Shown: in pieces, positions 25,384 through 34,249 of the stretch
Numbering within the stretch: the stretch's first letter is position 1
How the letters are laid out: every line of letters starts with the position of its first letter
Assembly (NCBI GenBank): GCA_002270465.1
Contig: NQOF01000002.1
Coordinates: forward strand, 124,001-188,000
DNA length: 64,000 bases
Direction of reading: 5' to 3'
Origin: Blautia hominis
GTDB lineage: Bacteria > Bacillota > Clostridia > Lachnospirales > Lachnospiraceae
The notes under the pieces: generated by a model
Told to the model about the DNA's origin: nothing
Seen by the model: the letters and a program-made list of their open reading frames with translations, nothing else
The model's database searches: none
Position numbers and translations under genes: made by a program

Positions 25384-26229
25384 ATGGCAATTGATTTAGT
25401 AACACAATATCTCCCTTATGTGGATGAATTGTTTTCAACAGAAAGTAAAAAATCCCTGTTGACTAACCAGGATTTATCCTGGACAGGGGCACATACGATC
25501 AAGGTGTACAAAGTCACGACTGCATCTATGAATGATTATGGGCGTACCGGTCCGAAATCAGGGGAGTGGTCAAGATATGGTAAAGTGCAGGGGCTGGATG
25601 CTACCACAGAGGAATTTACACTGAAGAATGACCGCTCGTTTACTTTTGCAATTGATAAGCTGGATAAGGAGGAAACCAGTGACCAGCTGGCCGCTGCATC
25701 AGCACTTGCACGGCAGGTGAGGGAGGTTGTGATTCCGGAAGTTGACACTTATGTCTATGGTATCATGACAGCTAATGCAGGGCACAAACCTGCAGCCGTG
25801 GTATTGACCCCTGATAATATCTATACGGAGATTATTAAGGCCAGCAATGCCCTGGACAACTCAGAAGTGCCGGAAACAGGCCGTGTACTCCTGGTAACGC
25901 CCGATACTTATCTGCTGATGAAACAGTGTAAAGATATCACAATGGAGACTGATATCGGAAATGACATGAGATTAAAAGGTGTCATTGCCAATCTGGATGG
26001 AGCCGTGGTAATTAAAATACCATCAAAGAGACTGCCTGAAGGATTTGGGTTTATGCTGGCCCACCCAGTGGCAACCGTAGCCCCCACTAAGCTGGAGGAT
26101 TATAAGACCCACCAGGATCCGCCGGGAATTTCCGGTGAGCTGGTAGAGGGCCGCATCTGCTACGATGCTTTCGTTTTAGAAAATAAGACAGAAGCTATCT
26201 ATTATCAGGCACAGACTATAACAGCATAA
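25384..26229 (+). CDS. Phage major capsid protein (HK97-fold type)
   Basis: A 281-residue full-length-looking capsid subunit. The N-terminus reads AIDLVTQYLPYVDELF. The central part contains TTEEFTLKNDRSFTFAIDKL and VREVVIPEVDTYVYGIM. The later half has PETGRVLLVTPDTYLLMK and a conserved GFMLAHPVATVAPTKLEDYK. This layout is typical of scaffold-dependent Siphovirus-like capsids of Firmicutes. The frame is intact, with no internal stop. It is the last gene of the island and is followed by a terminator and tRNA-Gly. Confidence 0.9.
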   Translation: MAIDLVTQYLPYVDELFSTESKKSLLTNQDLSWTGAHTIKVYKVTTASMNDYGRTGPKSGEWSRYGKVQGLDATTEEFTLKNDRSFTFAIDKLDKEETSDQLAAASALARQVREVVIPEVDTYVYGIMTANAGHKPAAVVLTPDNIYTEIIKASNALDNSEVPETGRVLLVTPDTYLLMKQCKDITMETDIGNDMRLKGVIANLDGAVVIKIPSKRLPEGFGFMLAHPVATVAPTKLEDYKTHQDPPGISGELVEGRICYDAFVLENKTEAIYYQAQTITA

Positions 26230-26237
26230 AGATAATA

Positions 26238-26278
26238 AAGTGCCCCGGACTTTCTGATATGGATCGTCCGGGGCATTT
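26238..26278 (+). terminator. Terminator of the capsid operon
   Basis: A 10-bp GC-rich stem, TGCCCCGGAC (26241-26250) with GTCCGGGGCA (26266-26275), flanked by AAAG and TTTGAA. It lies 11 bases after the capsid stop codon. Confidence 0.85.
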
Positions 26279-26364
26279 GAATGGGTAAAAATAGGACAAT
26301 ACAGATAGAGTGCAGACTAGGACAAGAGCATATAGATCAATTAGGAGATATTACCAGAGACAAA

Positions 26365-26409
26365 TAAAAAAGGCCTGAACCACTGTATATACAGTACATT
26401 CAGCCTTTC
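26365..26409 (-). terminator. Terminator of tRNA-Gly
   Basis: On the minus strand, AAAGGCTGAA and TTCAGGCCTTTTTT pair around a further ACTGTATATACAGT hairpin, immediately 3' of the tRNA. Confidence 0.85.
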
Positions 26410-26413
26410 AATA

Positions 26414-26484
26414 AGCAGATAACGGGAATCGAACCCGCCTCTCCAGCTTGGGAAGCTGGCGTTCTACCGATGAACTATATCTGC
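26414..26484 (-). tRNA. tRNA-Gly (anticodon CCC)
   Basis: Acceptor strands GCAGATA (5', 26484) and TATCTGC pair fully. The anticodon stem CCAGC/GCTGG holds the loop TTCCCAA, giving anticodon CCC. The T-arm has GGTTCGATTCC. CCA is not encoded (the discriminator base is T). The 3' end faces the phage-like island, a common position for integration sites, but I found no second copy of the 3' end at the far border. Confidence 0.95.
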
Positions 26485-26810
26485 ATACAAGTATAATTAA
26501 GGAAAATGAAATCCCCAGACATGCACCAGCCTGCGCGTGTTCCTCCGGGATATTCATATGTGTGAACCGAGACACCGCAGATACGGGCGTAACCGCTAAC
26601 CGCACTCCTCCCGGAACTGATGCGTTGAGAGTATTATAATCCAAAATATTGCTATTTGCAAGAGTAATTTTGAACTGTTATAGCTTATATAACGAAAAAG
26701 AATAGCAGACTGCCTTATTATGCCTTGAAATATAAGCGAAAAAGGATTATCATAATTAAAATACTATATTGCGATAACATACGACAATTGTACGACAGGA
26801 GGAGAATCTC
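26485..26810. other. Intergenic region upstream of leuB
   Basis: Contains upstream DNA of tRNA-Gly (its promoter must lie at about 26490-26540 on the minus strand) and a GC-richer stretch (26520-26630) where I recognise no gene. An open frame on the minus strand here runs through the tRNA and is rejected. A plus-strand promoter for leuB fits TTGAAA (26725-26730), 17 bases, TATCAT (26748-26753). No T-box or leader peptide rich in Leu/Val/Ile codons was seen. Confidence 0.6.
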
Positions 26811-27893
26811 ATGAACTATAAAATTGCATTGATCCCAGGTGATGGAATCGGACCCGAGATTGTGGCAGAGGCTAAAAAGGTGCTGGATCAGGTATGCAGA
26901 GTCTACGGCCACAGCTTTTCTTATGAGGAGGTGCTTCTGGGCGGAGCTTCCATTGATGTGCACGGTGTGCCGCTGACAGATGAGGCTGTGGAGACTGCAA
27001 AAGCTTCGGATGCTGTGCTTATGGGGTCCATAGGAGGAGATGCCAAAACCTCTCCCTGGTATCAGCTGGAGCCTTCAAAACGTCCGGAGGCAGGACTTTT
27101 AGCAATCAGAAAAGCCCTGAATCTGTTCGCCAATCTACGTCCGGCCTATCTGTACGATGAACTGAAAGGTGCCTGCCCTCTTAAGGAGGAAGTGATCGGC
27201 GATGGATTTGATATGATCATTGTCAGAGAGCTGACCGGCGGCCTGTATTTTGGTGAGAGAAAAACCGTGGTGGAAAACGGTGTGACAACAGCCGTTGATA
27301 CCCTTACATACAATGAAAATGAAATTCGCAGGATTGCTGTCAAGGCTTTTGATATTGCCATGAAAAGAAATAAAAAAGTCACAAGCGTGGACAAAGCCAA
27401 TGTACTGGATTCCTCCAGACTCTGGAGAAAGGTAGTGGAAGAGGTGGCAAAAGACTATCCGGAGGTGGCACTGGAACACATGCTGGTGGACAATTGTGCT
27501 ATGCAGCTTGTCCATGATCCGGGTCAGTTCGATGTCATTCTCACAGAGAATATGTTCGGTGATATTTTGTCTGACGAAGCCAGCATGGTGACAGGTTCCA
27601 TCGGAATGCTCTCCTCAGCCAGCTTAAATGAGACAAAATTCGGGCTTTATGAGCCGAGCCACGGTTCGGCTCCTGATATTGCGGGAAAAGGAATTGCCAA
27701 CCCCCTTGCAACTATCTTATCAGCAGCCATGATGCTGCGCTACTCTCTGGACCTGGACAAAGAGGCAGATGCTGTGGAAGCAGCTGTACAGAAAGTCCTC
27801 ACTGAGGGTTACCGCACAGTGGATATTATGGCAGACGGTATGAAACAGGTGGGTACCAAAGAGATGGGAGATCTGATCGCAGAGAGGATCTGA
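26811..27893 (+). CDS. leuB: 3-isopropylmalate dehydrogenase
   Basis: Oxidative decarboxylation of 3-isopropylmalate with NAD+, the third step of leucine synthesis. The 360-residue length is standard. The N-terminal [16 protein letters not shown] is present, then the substrate-arginine and loop [12 protein letters not shown]. The conserved [13 protein letters not shown], the Asp-rich metal site around [13 protein letters not shown], and the NAD-binding [16 protein letters not shown] are also present. AGGAGG lies 8 bases before ATG 26811. It heads the leuB-ilvD-ilvB cluster, so leucine and isoleucine/valine steps are probably co-expressed. leuA, leuC and leuD are not here. Confidence 0.96.
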   Translation: MNYKIALIPGDGIGPEIVAEAKKVLDQVCRVYGHSFSYEEVLLGGASIDVHGVPLTDEAVETAKASDAVLMGSIGGDAKTSPWYQLEPSKRPEAGLLAIRKALNLFANLRPAYLYDELKGACPLKEEVIGDGFDMIIVRELTGGLYFGERKTVVENGVTTAVDTLTYNENEIRRIAVKAFDIAMKRNKKVTSVDKANVLDSSRLWRKVVEEVAKDYPEVALEHMLVDNCAMQLVHDPGQFDVILTENMFGDILSDEASMVTGSIGMLSSASLNETKFGLYEPSHGSAPDIAGKGIANPLATILSAAMMLRYSLDLDKEADAVEAAVQKVLTEGYRTVDIMADGMKQVGTKEMGDLIAERI

Positions 27894-27940
27894 GATTTGA
27901 ATGAGATAAGATCGGATAACAGAAAGGATTGTGAAAGAGT

Positions 27941-29608
27941 ATGAGAAGTGATGCAGTAAAAACAGGCATGCAGCAGGCACCGCACCGTTCCCTGTTCAAT
28001 GCCCTTGGAATGACAAAAGAGGAGCTGGAGAGGCCGCTGGTTGGTATTGTCAGCTCCTACAATGAGATTGTACCGGGCCACATGAACCTGGATAAAATTG
28101 TGGATGCCGTAAAATTAGGTGTTGCTATGGCAGGGGGAACCCCTATCATGTTTCCGGCTATTGCTGTCTGCGATGGTATTGCCATGGGACATACAGGAAT
28201 GAAATATTCTCTGGTAACCAGAGATTTGATCGCAGATTCCACAGAGGCCATGGCTATGGCACATCAGTTTGACGCTCTGGTCATGGTGCCCAACTGTGAC
28301 AAGAATGTGCCGGGCCTTTTGATGGCAGCAGCCAGGATCAATGTACCGACTGTATTTGTAAGCGGCGGCCCCATGCTGGCAGGCCGTGTGCATGGGCAGA
28401 AGAGAAGTCTTTCCTCCATGTTCGAGGCTGTGGGTTCCTACAGTGCGGGAACCATGACAGCAGAGGAAGTGGAAGAGTTTGAAAATAAAGTATGCCCCAC
28501 CTGCGGCTCCTGTTCCGGTATGTACACTGCAAACAGCATGAACTGCCTGACTGAGGTGCTGGGTATGGGATTAAAAGGAAACGGTACCATTCCGGCTGTA
28601 TATTCCGAGAGGATCAAACTGGCAAAACATGCAGGGATGCAGGTAATGGAAATGTACAGACAGAATATCCGGCCCCGGGATATTATGACAAAAGACGCTA
28701 TCATGAATGCTCTGACTGTTGACATGGCTCTTGGATGTTCCACCAACAGTATGCTGCATCTGCCGGCGATCGCCCATGAGATCGGATGGGATTTTGATAT
28801 TACCTTCGCTAATGAAGTGAGTGCGAAGACGCCCAACCTGTGTCATCTGGCACCTGCAGGCCCCACCTACATAGAAGACTTAAATGAGGCCGGCGGTGTA
28901 TATGCAGTCATGAACGAGCTTACGAAAAAAGACCTGCTGAATCTAGACTGTATGACAGTGACGGGAAAAACAGTAGGTGAAAATATCAAGGATTGCGAAA
29001 ACAGGAACCCGGAAGTTATCCGTCCTGTAGAGAACCCTTACAGCCAGACAGGTGGTCTTGCGGTCCTGACCGGTAATCTGGCACCGGACGGCGGGGTGGT
29101 AAAACGCTCTGCAGTCTGTGAGGAGATGATGATGCACGAAGGTCCTGCGAGAGTCTTTGACTGCGAGGAAGATGCCATTGATGCCATCAAAGGCGGCAAA
29201 ATCGTGGCAGGGGATGTTGTGGTGATCCGTTATGAGGGGCCAAAGGGTGGTCCCGGCATGAGAGAGATGCTGAACCCAACATCCGCTATTGCAGGTATGG
29301 GACTTGGTTCCAGCGTGGCCCTGATCACGGACGGACGGTTCTCCGGTGCATCCCGTGGGGCTTCTATTGGCCATATTTCTCCGGAGGCAGCCGTAGGCGG
29401 CCCTATTGCCCTTGTGAAAGAGGGAGATATCATCCGCATCAATATTCCGGAAAATAAGCTGGAACTGGCAGTTTCAGAGGCGGAAATGGATAAGAGAAAA
29501 GCTGAGTGGCAGCCAAGAGAGCCGAAAGTGAACACAGGATACCTGGCACGCTATGCGGCTATGGTAACCAGCGGAAACAGGGGTGCCGTTCTGGAAATCC
29601 AGAAATAA
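27941..29608 (+). CDS. ilvD: Dihydroxy-acid dehydratase
   Basis: Third enzyme of the valine/isoleucine pathway, with a [4Fe-4S] or [2Fe-2S] cluster. Length 555 aa, normal. Cluster Cys residues lie in [16 protein letters not shown] and in [18 protein letters not shown]. The Mg2+ region and the C-terminal [17 protein letters not shown] are intact. AGAAAGGATTGTG precedes ATG 27941. It follows leuB by 47 bases and is followed by ilvB by about 35 bases, consistent with one operon. Confidence 0.97.
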   Translation: MRSDAVKTGMQQAPHRSLFNALGMTKEELERPLVGIVSSYNEIVPGHMNLDKIVDAVKLGVAMAGGTPIMFPAIAVCDGIAMGHTGMKYSLVTRDLIADSTEAMAMAHQFDALVMVPNCDKNVPGLLMAAARINVPTVFVSGGPMLAGRVHGQKRSLSSMFEAVGSYSAGTMTAEEVEEFENKVCPTCGSCSGMYTANSMNCLTEVLGMGLKGNGTIPAVYSERIKLAKHAGMQVMEMYRQNIRPRDIMTKDAIMNALTVDMALGCSTNSMLHLPAIAHEIGWDFDITFANEVSAKTPNLCHLAPAGPTYIEDLNEAGGVYAVMNELTKKDLLNLDCMTVTGKTVGENIKDCENRNPEVIRPVENPYSQTGGLAVLTGNLAPDGGVVKRSAVCEEMMMHEGPARVFDCEEDAIDAIKGGKIVAGDVVVIRYEGPKGGPGMREMLNPTSAIAGMGLGSSVALITDGRFSGASRGASIGHISPEAAVGGPIALVKEGDIIRINIPENKLELAVSEAEMDKRKAEWQPREPKVNTGYLARYAAMVTSGNRGAVLEIQK

Positions 29609-29643
29609 AAACAAAAAAAGATAACGGTTGGGAGGATTTCAAT

Positions 29644-31329
29644 ATGCAGTTGACAGGAGCAGAAATAGTAATCGAATGTTTAAAAGAGCAGGGTGTAGAT
29701 ACCGTTTTTGGTTATCCGGGCGGAACGATTCTGAATATTTATGATGAGTTATACAAACACAGCCATGAGATTCATCACGTACTCACTTCCCACGAGCAGG
29801 GAGCAGCCCATGCAGCGGACGGCTATGCCCGTTCCACAGGAAAAGTGGGGGTATGTTTTGCAACCAGCGGCCCAGGTGCCACCAACCTTGTGACAGGGAT
29901 CGCAACAGCGCACATGGACTCTGTCCCCGTCGTTGCCATTACCTGTAATGTGGGGGTTCCCCTTCTTGGAAAGGACAGTTTCCAGGAGGTGGACATAGCA
30001 GGCGTTGTTATGCCTATTACAAAACACAGTTTTATTGTAAAAGACGTGAAGAAGCTGGCAAAAACCATCCGCCGTGCTTTTGTCATTGCGAAGAGCGGAC
30101 GTCCCGGCCCGGTCCTTGTGGATATTACCAAGGATGTAACCGCGGCCAAGACAGAATTTGAAAACATAGTGCCAAAGCCGGTAAAACCCTCAGTGGCTGA
30201 GATTGAAGAGGCAGATCTGACGAAAGCTGCAGATATGATCCGGGAGGCAAAGCGCCCCTTCATTTTTGTTGGTGGTGGAGCCATTGCAGCGGATGCCTGG
30301 GAGGAGCTGCGCGTTTTAGCCCACAAAATCCAGGCACCTGTGACCGATTCCCTTATGGGAAAAGGTGCGTTTTCCGGGGAAGATGAGTTGTATACAGGTA
30401 TGCTGGGGATGCATGGAACCAAGGCTTCCAATCTGGGTGTGACAAAATGCGACCTGCTCATTACCGTCGGAGCCAGATTCAGCGACCGTGTAACCGGCAA
30501 TACCAGAAACTTTGCCAGAAACGCAAAGGTGATCCAGATTGATGTAGATGCGGCGGAAATCAATAAAAACGTGCTGGTTGACTGCAGTGTTGTGGGAGAT
30601 GCCAGGGAAGTGCTGAAACGCCTCAATGACATGCTGGAGCAGAAAGAACATAAAGAATGGCTGGAATACGTTGAGGACCTGAAAGAAAAATATCCTCTGC
30701 GCTACAATGAGGAAGGTTTAAGCGGTCCGGCCATAATTGAGGAAATCTACCGTCAGACAAAAGGCGATGCCATTATCGTTACAGAAGTGGGTCAGCATCA
30801 GATGTGGGCTGCCCAGTATTACAAATATAAAACACCCCGCACATTTTTGTCCTCAGGCGGACTGGGAACCATGGGCTACGGTCTTGGTGCAGCCATAGGT
30901 GCCAAGATGGGCAATCCTGACAAGGTAGTTATCAATGTGGCGGGAGACGGCTGTTTCCGCATGAATATGAATGAAATTGCAACCGCTACAAGAAATGATG
31001 TTCCTCTCATTCAGGTAGTCATCAACAACCAGGTCCTGGGAATGGTTCGGCAGTGGCAAACTTTGTTCTATGAAGGCAGATATTCCAATACAGTATTAAA
31101 GGATAAAGTTGATTTTGTAAAATTGGCGGAAGCTATGGGGGCAGTGGGAATCCGCGTGACCACAAAGGAAGAACTCAGGGAAGCCTTAGCAAAAGCCATT
31201 GCGTTAAATACAACGGTTGTTCTGGACTGCATGATCGACAGCGACGATAAGGTATTTCCAATGGTGCCGGCAGGAGCCAACATTGAGGATGCATTTGACG
31301 AGGAAGACCTGAAAGCAAAACAGAAATAG
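29644..31329 (+). CDS. ilvB: Acetolactate synthase, large (catalytic) subunit
   Basis: ThDP-, FAD- and Mg2+-dependent condensation of pyruvate, the first shared step of valine/isoleucine synthesis. The frame is open from 29506, but GGGAGG and the conserved start MQLTGAEIVIECLKEQG place the true start at ATG 29644 (561 aa). The catalytic Glu region HEQGAAHAADGYARSTGK is present. The C-terminal ThDP motif GDGCFRMNMNEIATATRNDV has the GDG-(x)n-NN form, with NNQVLGMVRQWQ after it. The regulatory subunit ilvN is not adjacent in this window, unlike in many operons. Confidence 0.95.
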   Translation: MQLTGAEIVIECLKEQGVDTVFGYPGGTILNIYDELYKHSHEIHHVLTSHEQGAAHAADGYARSTGKVGVCFATSGPGATNLVTGIATAHMDSVPVVAITCNVGVPLLGKDSFQEVDIAGVVMPITKHSFIVKDVKKLAKTIRRAFVIAKSGRPGPVLVDITKDVTAAKTEFENIVPKPVKPSVAEIEEADLTKAADMIREAKRPFIFVGGGAIAADAWEELRVLAHKIQAPVTDSLMGKGAFSGEDELYTGMLGMHGTKASNLGVTKCDLLITVGARFSDRVTGNTRNFARNAKVIQIDVDAAEINKNVLVDCSVVGDAREVLKRLNDMLEQKEHKEWLEYVEDLKEKYPLRYNEEGLSGPAIIEEIYRQTKGDAIIVTEVGQHQMWAAQYYKYKTPRTFLSSGGLGTMGYGLGAAIGAKMGNPDKVVINVAGDGCFRMNMNEIATATRNDVPLIQVVINNQVLGMVRQWQTLFYEGRYSNTVLKDKVDFVKLAEAMGAVGIRVTTKEELREALAKAIALNTTVVLDCMIDSDDKVFPMVPAGANIEDAFDEEDLKAKQK

Positions 31330-31331
31330 CA

Positions 31332-31350
31332 TGTCTTTTGCAGAAAGACA
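31332..31350 (+). terminator. Weak hairpin after ilvB
   Basis: TGTCTTT (31332-31338) and AAAGACA (31344-31350), a 7-bp stem with a loop of 5, then AATGTTTTTATT. A modest terminator just upstream of the serC promoter. Confidence 0.5.
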
Positions 31351-31360
31351 AATGTTTTTA

Positions 31361-31439
31361 TTGACAATAATATAACAAAGGGGTAGAATACTTCTTGTCA
31401 AGCAATTTATGCCACGTGTCCTCAAAAAGGGCATGTGGC
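31361..31439 (+). promoter_or_regulatory. serC promoter with 5'-UTR hairpin
   Basis: TTGACA (31361-31366), a 17-base spacer and TAGAAT (31384-31389) form a near-consensus promoter. The transcript would start with a leader of about 100 bases holding a hairpin GCCACGTG (31411-31418)/CATGTGGC (31432-31439) with no T run. It may affect stability or translation. It does not match a riboswitch that I recognise. Confidence 0.7.
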
Positions 31440-31500
31440 GTTACTATTAGAAGTGCTTTAGAGAGATATAAGAGTAAAGCAATAGAGGAGGAAATGACAA

Positions 31501-32583
31501 GTGAGCAGAGTTTATAACTTTTCAGCAGGGCCGGCGGTTCTGCCGGAGGAAGTGCTGCAGGAAGCAGCAGCAGAGATGCTGGATTATAAGGGAACAGGCA
31601 TGTCCGTCATGGAGATGAGCCACCGTTCCAAAGCGTTCGAGGATATCATACATACTGCAGAGGCAGATTTGAGAGAACTGCTGCATATTCCTGACAACTA
31701 TAAAGTATTATTTCTGCAGGGCGGTGCCCACCAGCAGTTCGCCATGATTCCCATGAATCTGATGAAAAATAAAGTGGCTGACTACATTGTCACAGGCCAG
31801 TGGGCGAAAAAGGCATGGCAGGAGGCACAGAAGTATGGGACTGCAAACAAGATTGCGTCCTCTGAGGATAAGACATTTTCCTATATTCCCGATTGTTCTG
31901 ACCTTCCCATAAGCCCGGATGCGGATTATGTATATATCTGCGAAAACAACACGATCTACGGAACCAAGTTTAAAACACTGCCAAATACAAAAGGCAAAAC
32001 TCTGGTAGCGGATGTTTCCTCCTGCTTCCTCTCCGAACCTATGGATGTGGAAAAATACGGTATTATTTACGGCGGCGCACAGAAGAATATCGGTCCTGCC
32101 GGAGTGGTGATCGCCATCATCCGCGAGGATTTGATCACAGAGGATGTGCTTCCCGGAACACCAACCATGCTGACATACAAGACACATGCAGATGCAGAGT
32201 CCTTGTACAACACACCTAACTGCTACGGTATCTATATGTGCGGCAAGGTATTCCAGTGGCTGAAGAAACAGGGCGGACTGGAAGCCATGAAAGAGCATAA
32301 TGAGAAAAAAGCCAAAATCCTTTATGATTACCTGGATGAGAGCGCGATGTTTAAAGGAACCGTGGAACCGGATTCCCGCTCTCTTATGAACGTGCCTTTT
32401 GTCACGGGAGATAAAGAGTTGGATGCAAAGTTTATCAAAGAGGCTTCAGCGGCGGGATTTGTTAACCTGAAAGGCCACAGAAGCGTAGGAGGAATGCGTG
32501 CCAGTATTTATAATGCCATGCCTTTAAAAGGTGTGGAGGCTCTGGTTGCTTTCATGAAAAAATTTGAAAAGGAGAACGTTTGA
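31501..32583 (+). CDS. serC: Phosphoserine aminotransferase
   Basis: PLP enzyme converting 3-phosphohydroxypyruvate to phosphoserine. The length (360 aa) is normal. The start is GTG 31501 (SRVYNFSAGPAVLPEEVL) after AGAGGAGG. The PLP-lysine lies in IIYGGAQKNIGPAG, the phosphate-binding LFLQGGAHQQFAM and the C-terminal HRSVGGMRASIYNAMP are present. serA follows two bases after its stop codon, so the pair makes the first two steps of serine synthesis together. Confidence 0.97.
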   Translation: MSRVYNFSAGPAVLPEEVLQEAAAEMLDYKGTGMSVMEMSHRSKAFEDIIHTAEADLRELLHIPDNYKVLFLQGGAHQQFAMIPMNLMKNKVADYIVTGQWAKKAWQEAQKYGTANKIASSEDKTFSYIPDCSDLPISPDADYVYICENNTIYGTKFKTLPNTKGKTLVADVSSCFLSEPMDVEKYGIIYGGAQKNIGPAGVVIAIIREDLITEDVLPGTPTMLTYKTHADAESLYNTPNCYGIYMCGKVFQWLKKQGGLEAMKEHNEKKAKILYDYLDESAMFKGTVEPDSRSLMNVPFVTGDKELDAKFIKEASAAGFVNLKGHRSVGGMRASIYNAMPLKGVEALVAFMKKFEKENV

Positions 32584-32585
32584 TC

Positions 32586-33749
32586 ATGTACAGATATCAC
32601 TGCTTAAATCCAATTTCCGGTGTGGGACTGGAGCATTTCCCGGCCAAATACGAGAGTACAGACAATATATCGGATGCCGACGCTGTGCTGGTGAGAAGTG
32701 CAAACATGCATGAGATGGATCTTCCGAAGAATGTGGTTGCTATCGCCAGGGCAGGTGCGGGTGTCAACAATATTCCTTTGGAGGAGTGTGCAAAGGACGG
32801 TGTGGTAGTCTTCAACACACCAGGGGCCAACGCCAACGGTGTAAAAGAGATGGTCATTGCCGGAATGCTGCTGGCATCCAGAGATATTGTGGGTGGTATT
32901 GAATGGCTGGAGCATCAGGATGCCACGGAAGATATCGGAAAACTGGCTGAGAAAAAGAAAAAACAGTTTGCCGGCTGTGAGATCAGCGGCAGAAAGCTGG
33001 GGATTATCGGCCTCGGAGCCATCGGTGTAAAGGTGGCAAACGCAGCCGTACATCTTGGAATGGAAGTATACGGTTATGACCCGTTTATCTCTGTGGACGC
33101 AGCGTGGAATCTTTCCAGAAGTATCCATCACATCAATGATCTGAATGTGATCTACAAGGAATGTGATTATATCACCATCCATGTGCCGCTGATCGAATCT
33201 ACAAGAAAGATGATCGGCGCGGATGAGATCGCCCAGATGAAAGAGGGCGTGGTTCTTCTGAACTTTGCAAGAGATCTGCTGGTAGATGAGGAAGCTCTGG
33301 CGGAGGCACTGAAAGAGGGCAAAGTAAAAAAATATGTGACAGACTTTGCCAACCCGCTGGTGACCAGCACACCCAATACTCTGGTAACTCCCCATCTGGG
33401 AGCATCCACAGAGGAATCGGAAGACAACTGTGCGGTGATGGCAGTGAAACAGCTTATGGACTTTCTGGAAAACGGAAATATCAAGAATTCCGTAAACTAT
33501 CCGGACTGTGATACAGGTGCCTGTGTGGATGTGGGAAGAGTTGCCATCAACCACAAAAACATTCCAAACATGATCAGTCAGTTTACCAGAGTACTGGGTG
33601 ATGCGGGTGTGAATATATCCAACATGACTAATAAGAGTAAAGGTGACTTTGCTTATACACTCCTTGATGTGTCCACCCCTATACCGCGTGAGGTCGCAAA
33701 AGAGCTGAAAAATATACATGGTGTGTATCGTGTTCGTATAGTAAAATAA
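32586..33749 (+). CDS. serA: D-3-phosphoglycerate dehydrogenase
   Basis: NAD-dependent first step of serine synthesis (387 aa, the short form without the ASB domain). The nucleotide-binding motif GLGAIGVKVANAAVHLG is present. The catalytic Arg/Glu/His set fits FARDLLVDEEAL and NTLVTPHLGASTEES. The C-terminus (about 320-387) is an ACT domain (FTRVLGDAGVNISNM) for serine feedback. ATG 32586 is preferred to TTG 32580. AAGGAG lies upstream within serC. It is the second gene of the serC-serA pair. Confidence 0.95.
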   Translation: MYRYHCLNPISGVGLEHFPAKYESTDNISDADAVLVRSANMHEMDLPKNVVAIARAGAGVNNIPLEECAKDGVVVFNTPGANANGVKEMVIAGMLLASRDIVGGIEWLEHQDATEDIGKLAEKKKKQFAGCEISGRKLGIIGLGAIGVKVANAAVHLGMEVYGYDPFISVDAAWNLSRSIHHINDLNVIYKECDYITIHVPLIESTRKMIGADEIAQMKEGVVLLNFARDLLVDEEALAEALKEGKVKKYVTDFANPLVTSTPNTLVTPHLGASTEESEDNCAVMAVKQLMDFLENGNIKNSVNYPDCDTGACVDVGRVAINHKNIPNMISQFTRVLGDAGVNISNMTNKSKGDFAYTLLDVSTPIPREVAKELKNIHGVYRVRIVK

Positions 33750-33928
33750 TAGCTGTGATGTAACGGTTCAGTACCCTCACAGTTGCAGGCAAAGATCCAT
33801 GCAGAATCGCCTTTGGCGATGGGATTTTTGCTTGGCTGTGGTACACTTTCTTACGGTCAGCGCAGTGAATGCGCAGACCTACGGAATAGTTACGCTGTGA
33901 TACTAATTTTGGCAGCATGAGTCATTGT
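33750..33928. repeat. Intergenic block with stacked hairpins, possible dispersed repeat
   Basis: About 180 bases after serA with two clear hairpins. ATCGCC/GGCGAT (33806-33820) is extended by GCAAAGATCC/GGGATTTTTGC and ends in T5, so it can act as the serA terminator. GGTCAGCGCA/TGCGCAGACC (33855-33879) is the second. It starts with GCTGTGATGTAACGGTTCAG and ends near another CGCTGTGAT. The GTAACGG word recurs in other intergenic sites of the window (2476-2514, 39192-39199, 63097-63123). Confidence 0.5.
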
Positions 33929-33929
33929 C

Positions 33930-33968
33930 GGGCCTGTCTTGAAACTTCGGTTTCAGGGCAGGCTTTTT
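33930..33968 (+). terminator. Terminator with UUCG tetraloop
   Basis: A 14-bp stem (33932-33945 with 33950-33963, including two G-U pairs) closed by TTCG, followed by TTTTT. A strong intrinsic terminator between serA and the DUF1015 gene region. Confidence 0.92.
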
Positions 33969-34068
33969 GCATAAATAATTGTGCCTATTTCATTGTATTT
34001 TAAGACTATATACGGTATAATTTTACTATAGCGTTATAAAAAGACATCAATATATTTGGGGTGTGAAA

Positions 34069-34236
34069 ATGAGCAGAAAAATGAAAAAACCGGAAACATT
34101 CATACAGAAGAGAGTCCGCAGCGCAAAGCGGATAAAATCTTTTTGCGGTGCGCTTAGAAGGAATCATAAGCGGCTTGGGAAGGTATTCCATGGTGTCTGC
34201 GAAGTCGCTGCCCATGTTATGGAGAAAAAATTATAA
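34069..34236 (+). CDS. Small basic protein, 55 residues
   Basis: ATG 34069 after GGGGTG opens a frame encoding a very basic protein (MSRKMKKPETFIQKRVRSAK, then HKRLGKVFHGVCEVAAHVME). It has no membrane segment and two Cys. It ends 13 bases before the DUF1015 start, so the two are probably co-transcribed. I do not recognise a family. Confidence 0.45.
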   Translation: MSRKMKKPETFIQKRVRSAKRIKSFCGALRRNHKRLGKVFHGVCEVAAHVMEKKL

Positions 34237-34249
34237 AGGAGAGCAGATA

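Noticed and set aside
25384-26229. Encapsulin nanocompartment
   Set aside because: The capsid protein shares the HK97 fold in general, but it has a dedicated phage-type scaffold next to it and no cargo enzyme. Encapsulins do not use scaffolds.
21654-26484. Duplication of the tRNA-Gly 3' end at the left border (attL/attR)
   Set aside because: I looked near 21600-21720 for the tRNA 3'-end sequence and did not find it. No integrase gene is present either.
26408-26644. Minus-strand ORF of 78 codons upstream of tRNA-Gly
   Set aside because: It runs through the tRNA gene and has no ribosome site or recognisable domain.
26485-26810. T-box or leader peptide before leuB
   Set aside because: No AGGGTGG-type antiterminator core and no run of Leu/Ile/Val codons with a coupled terminator was seen.
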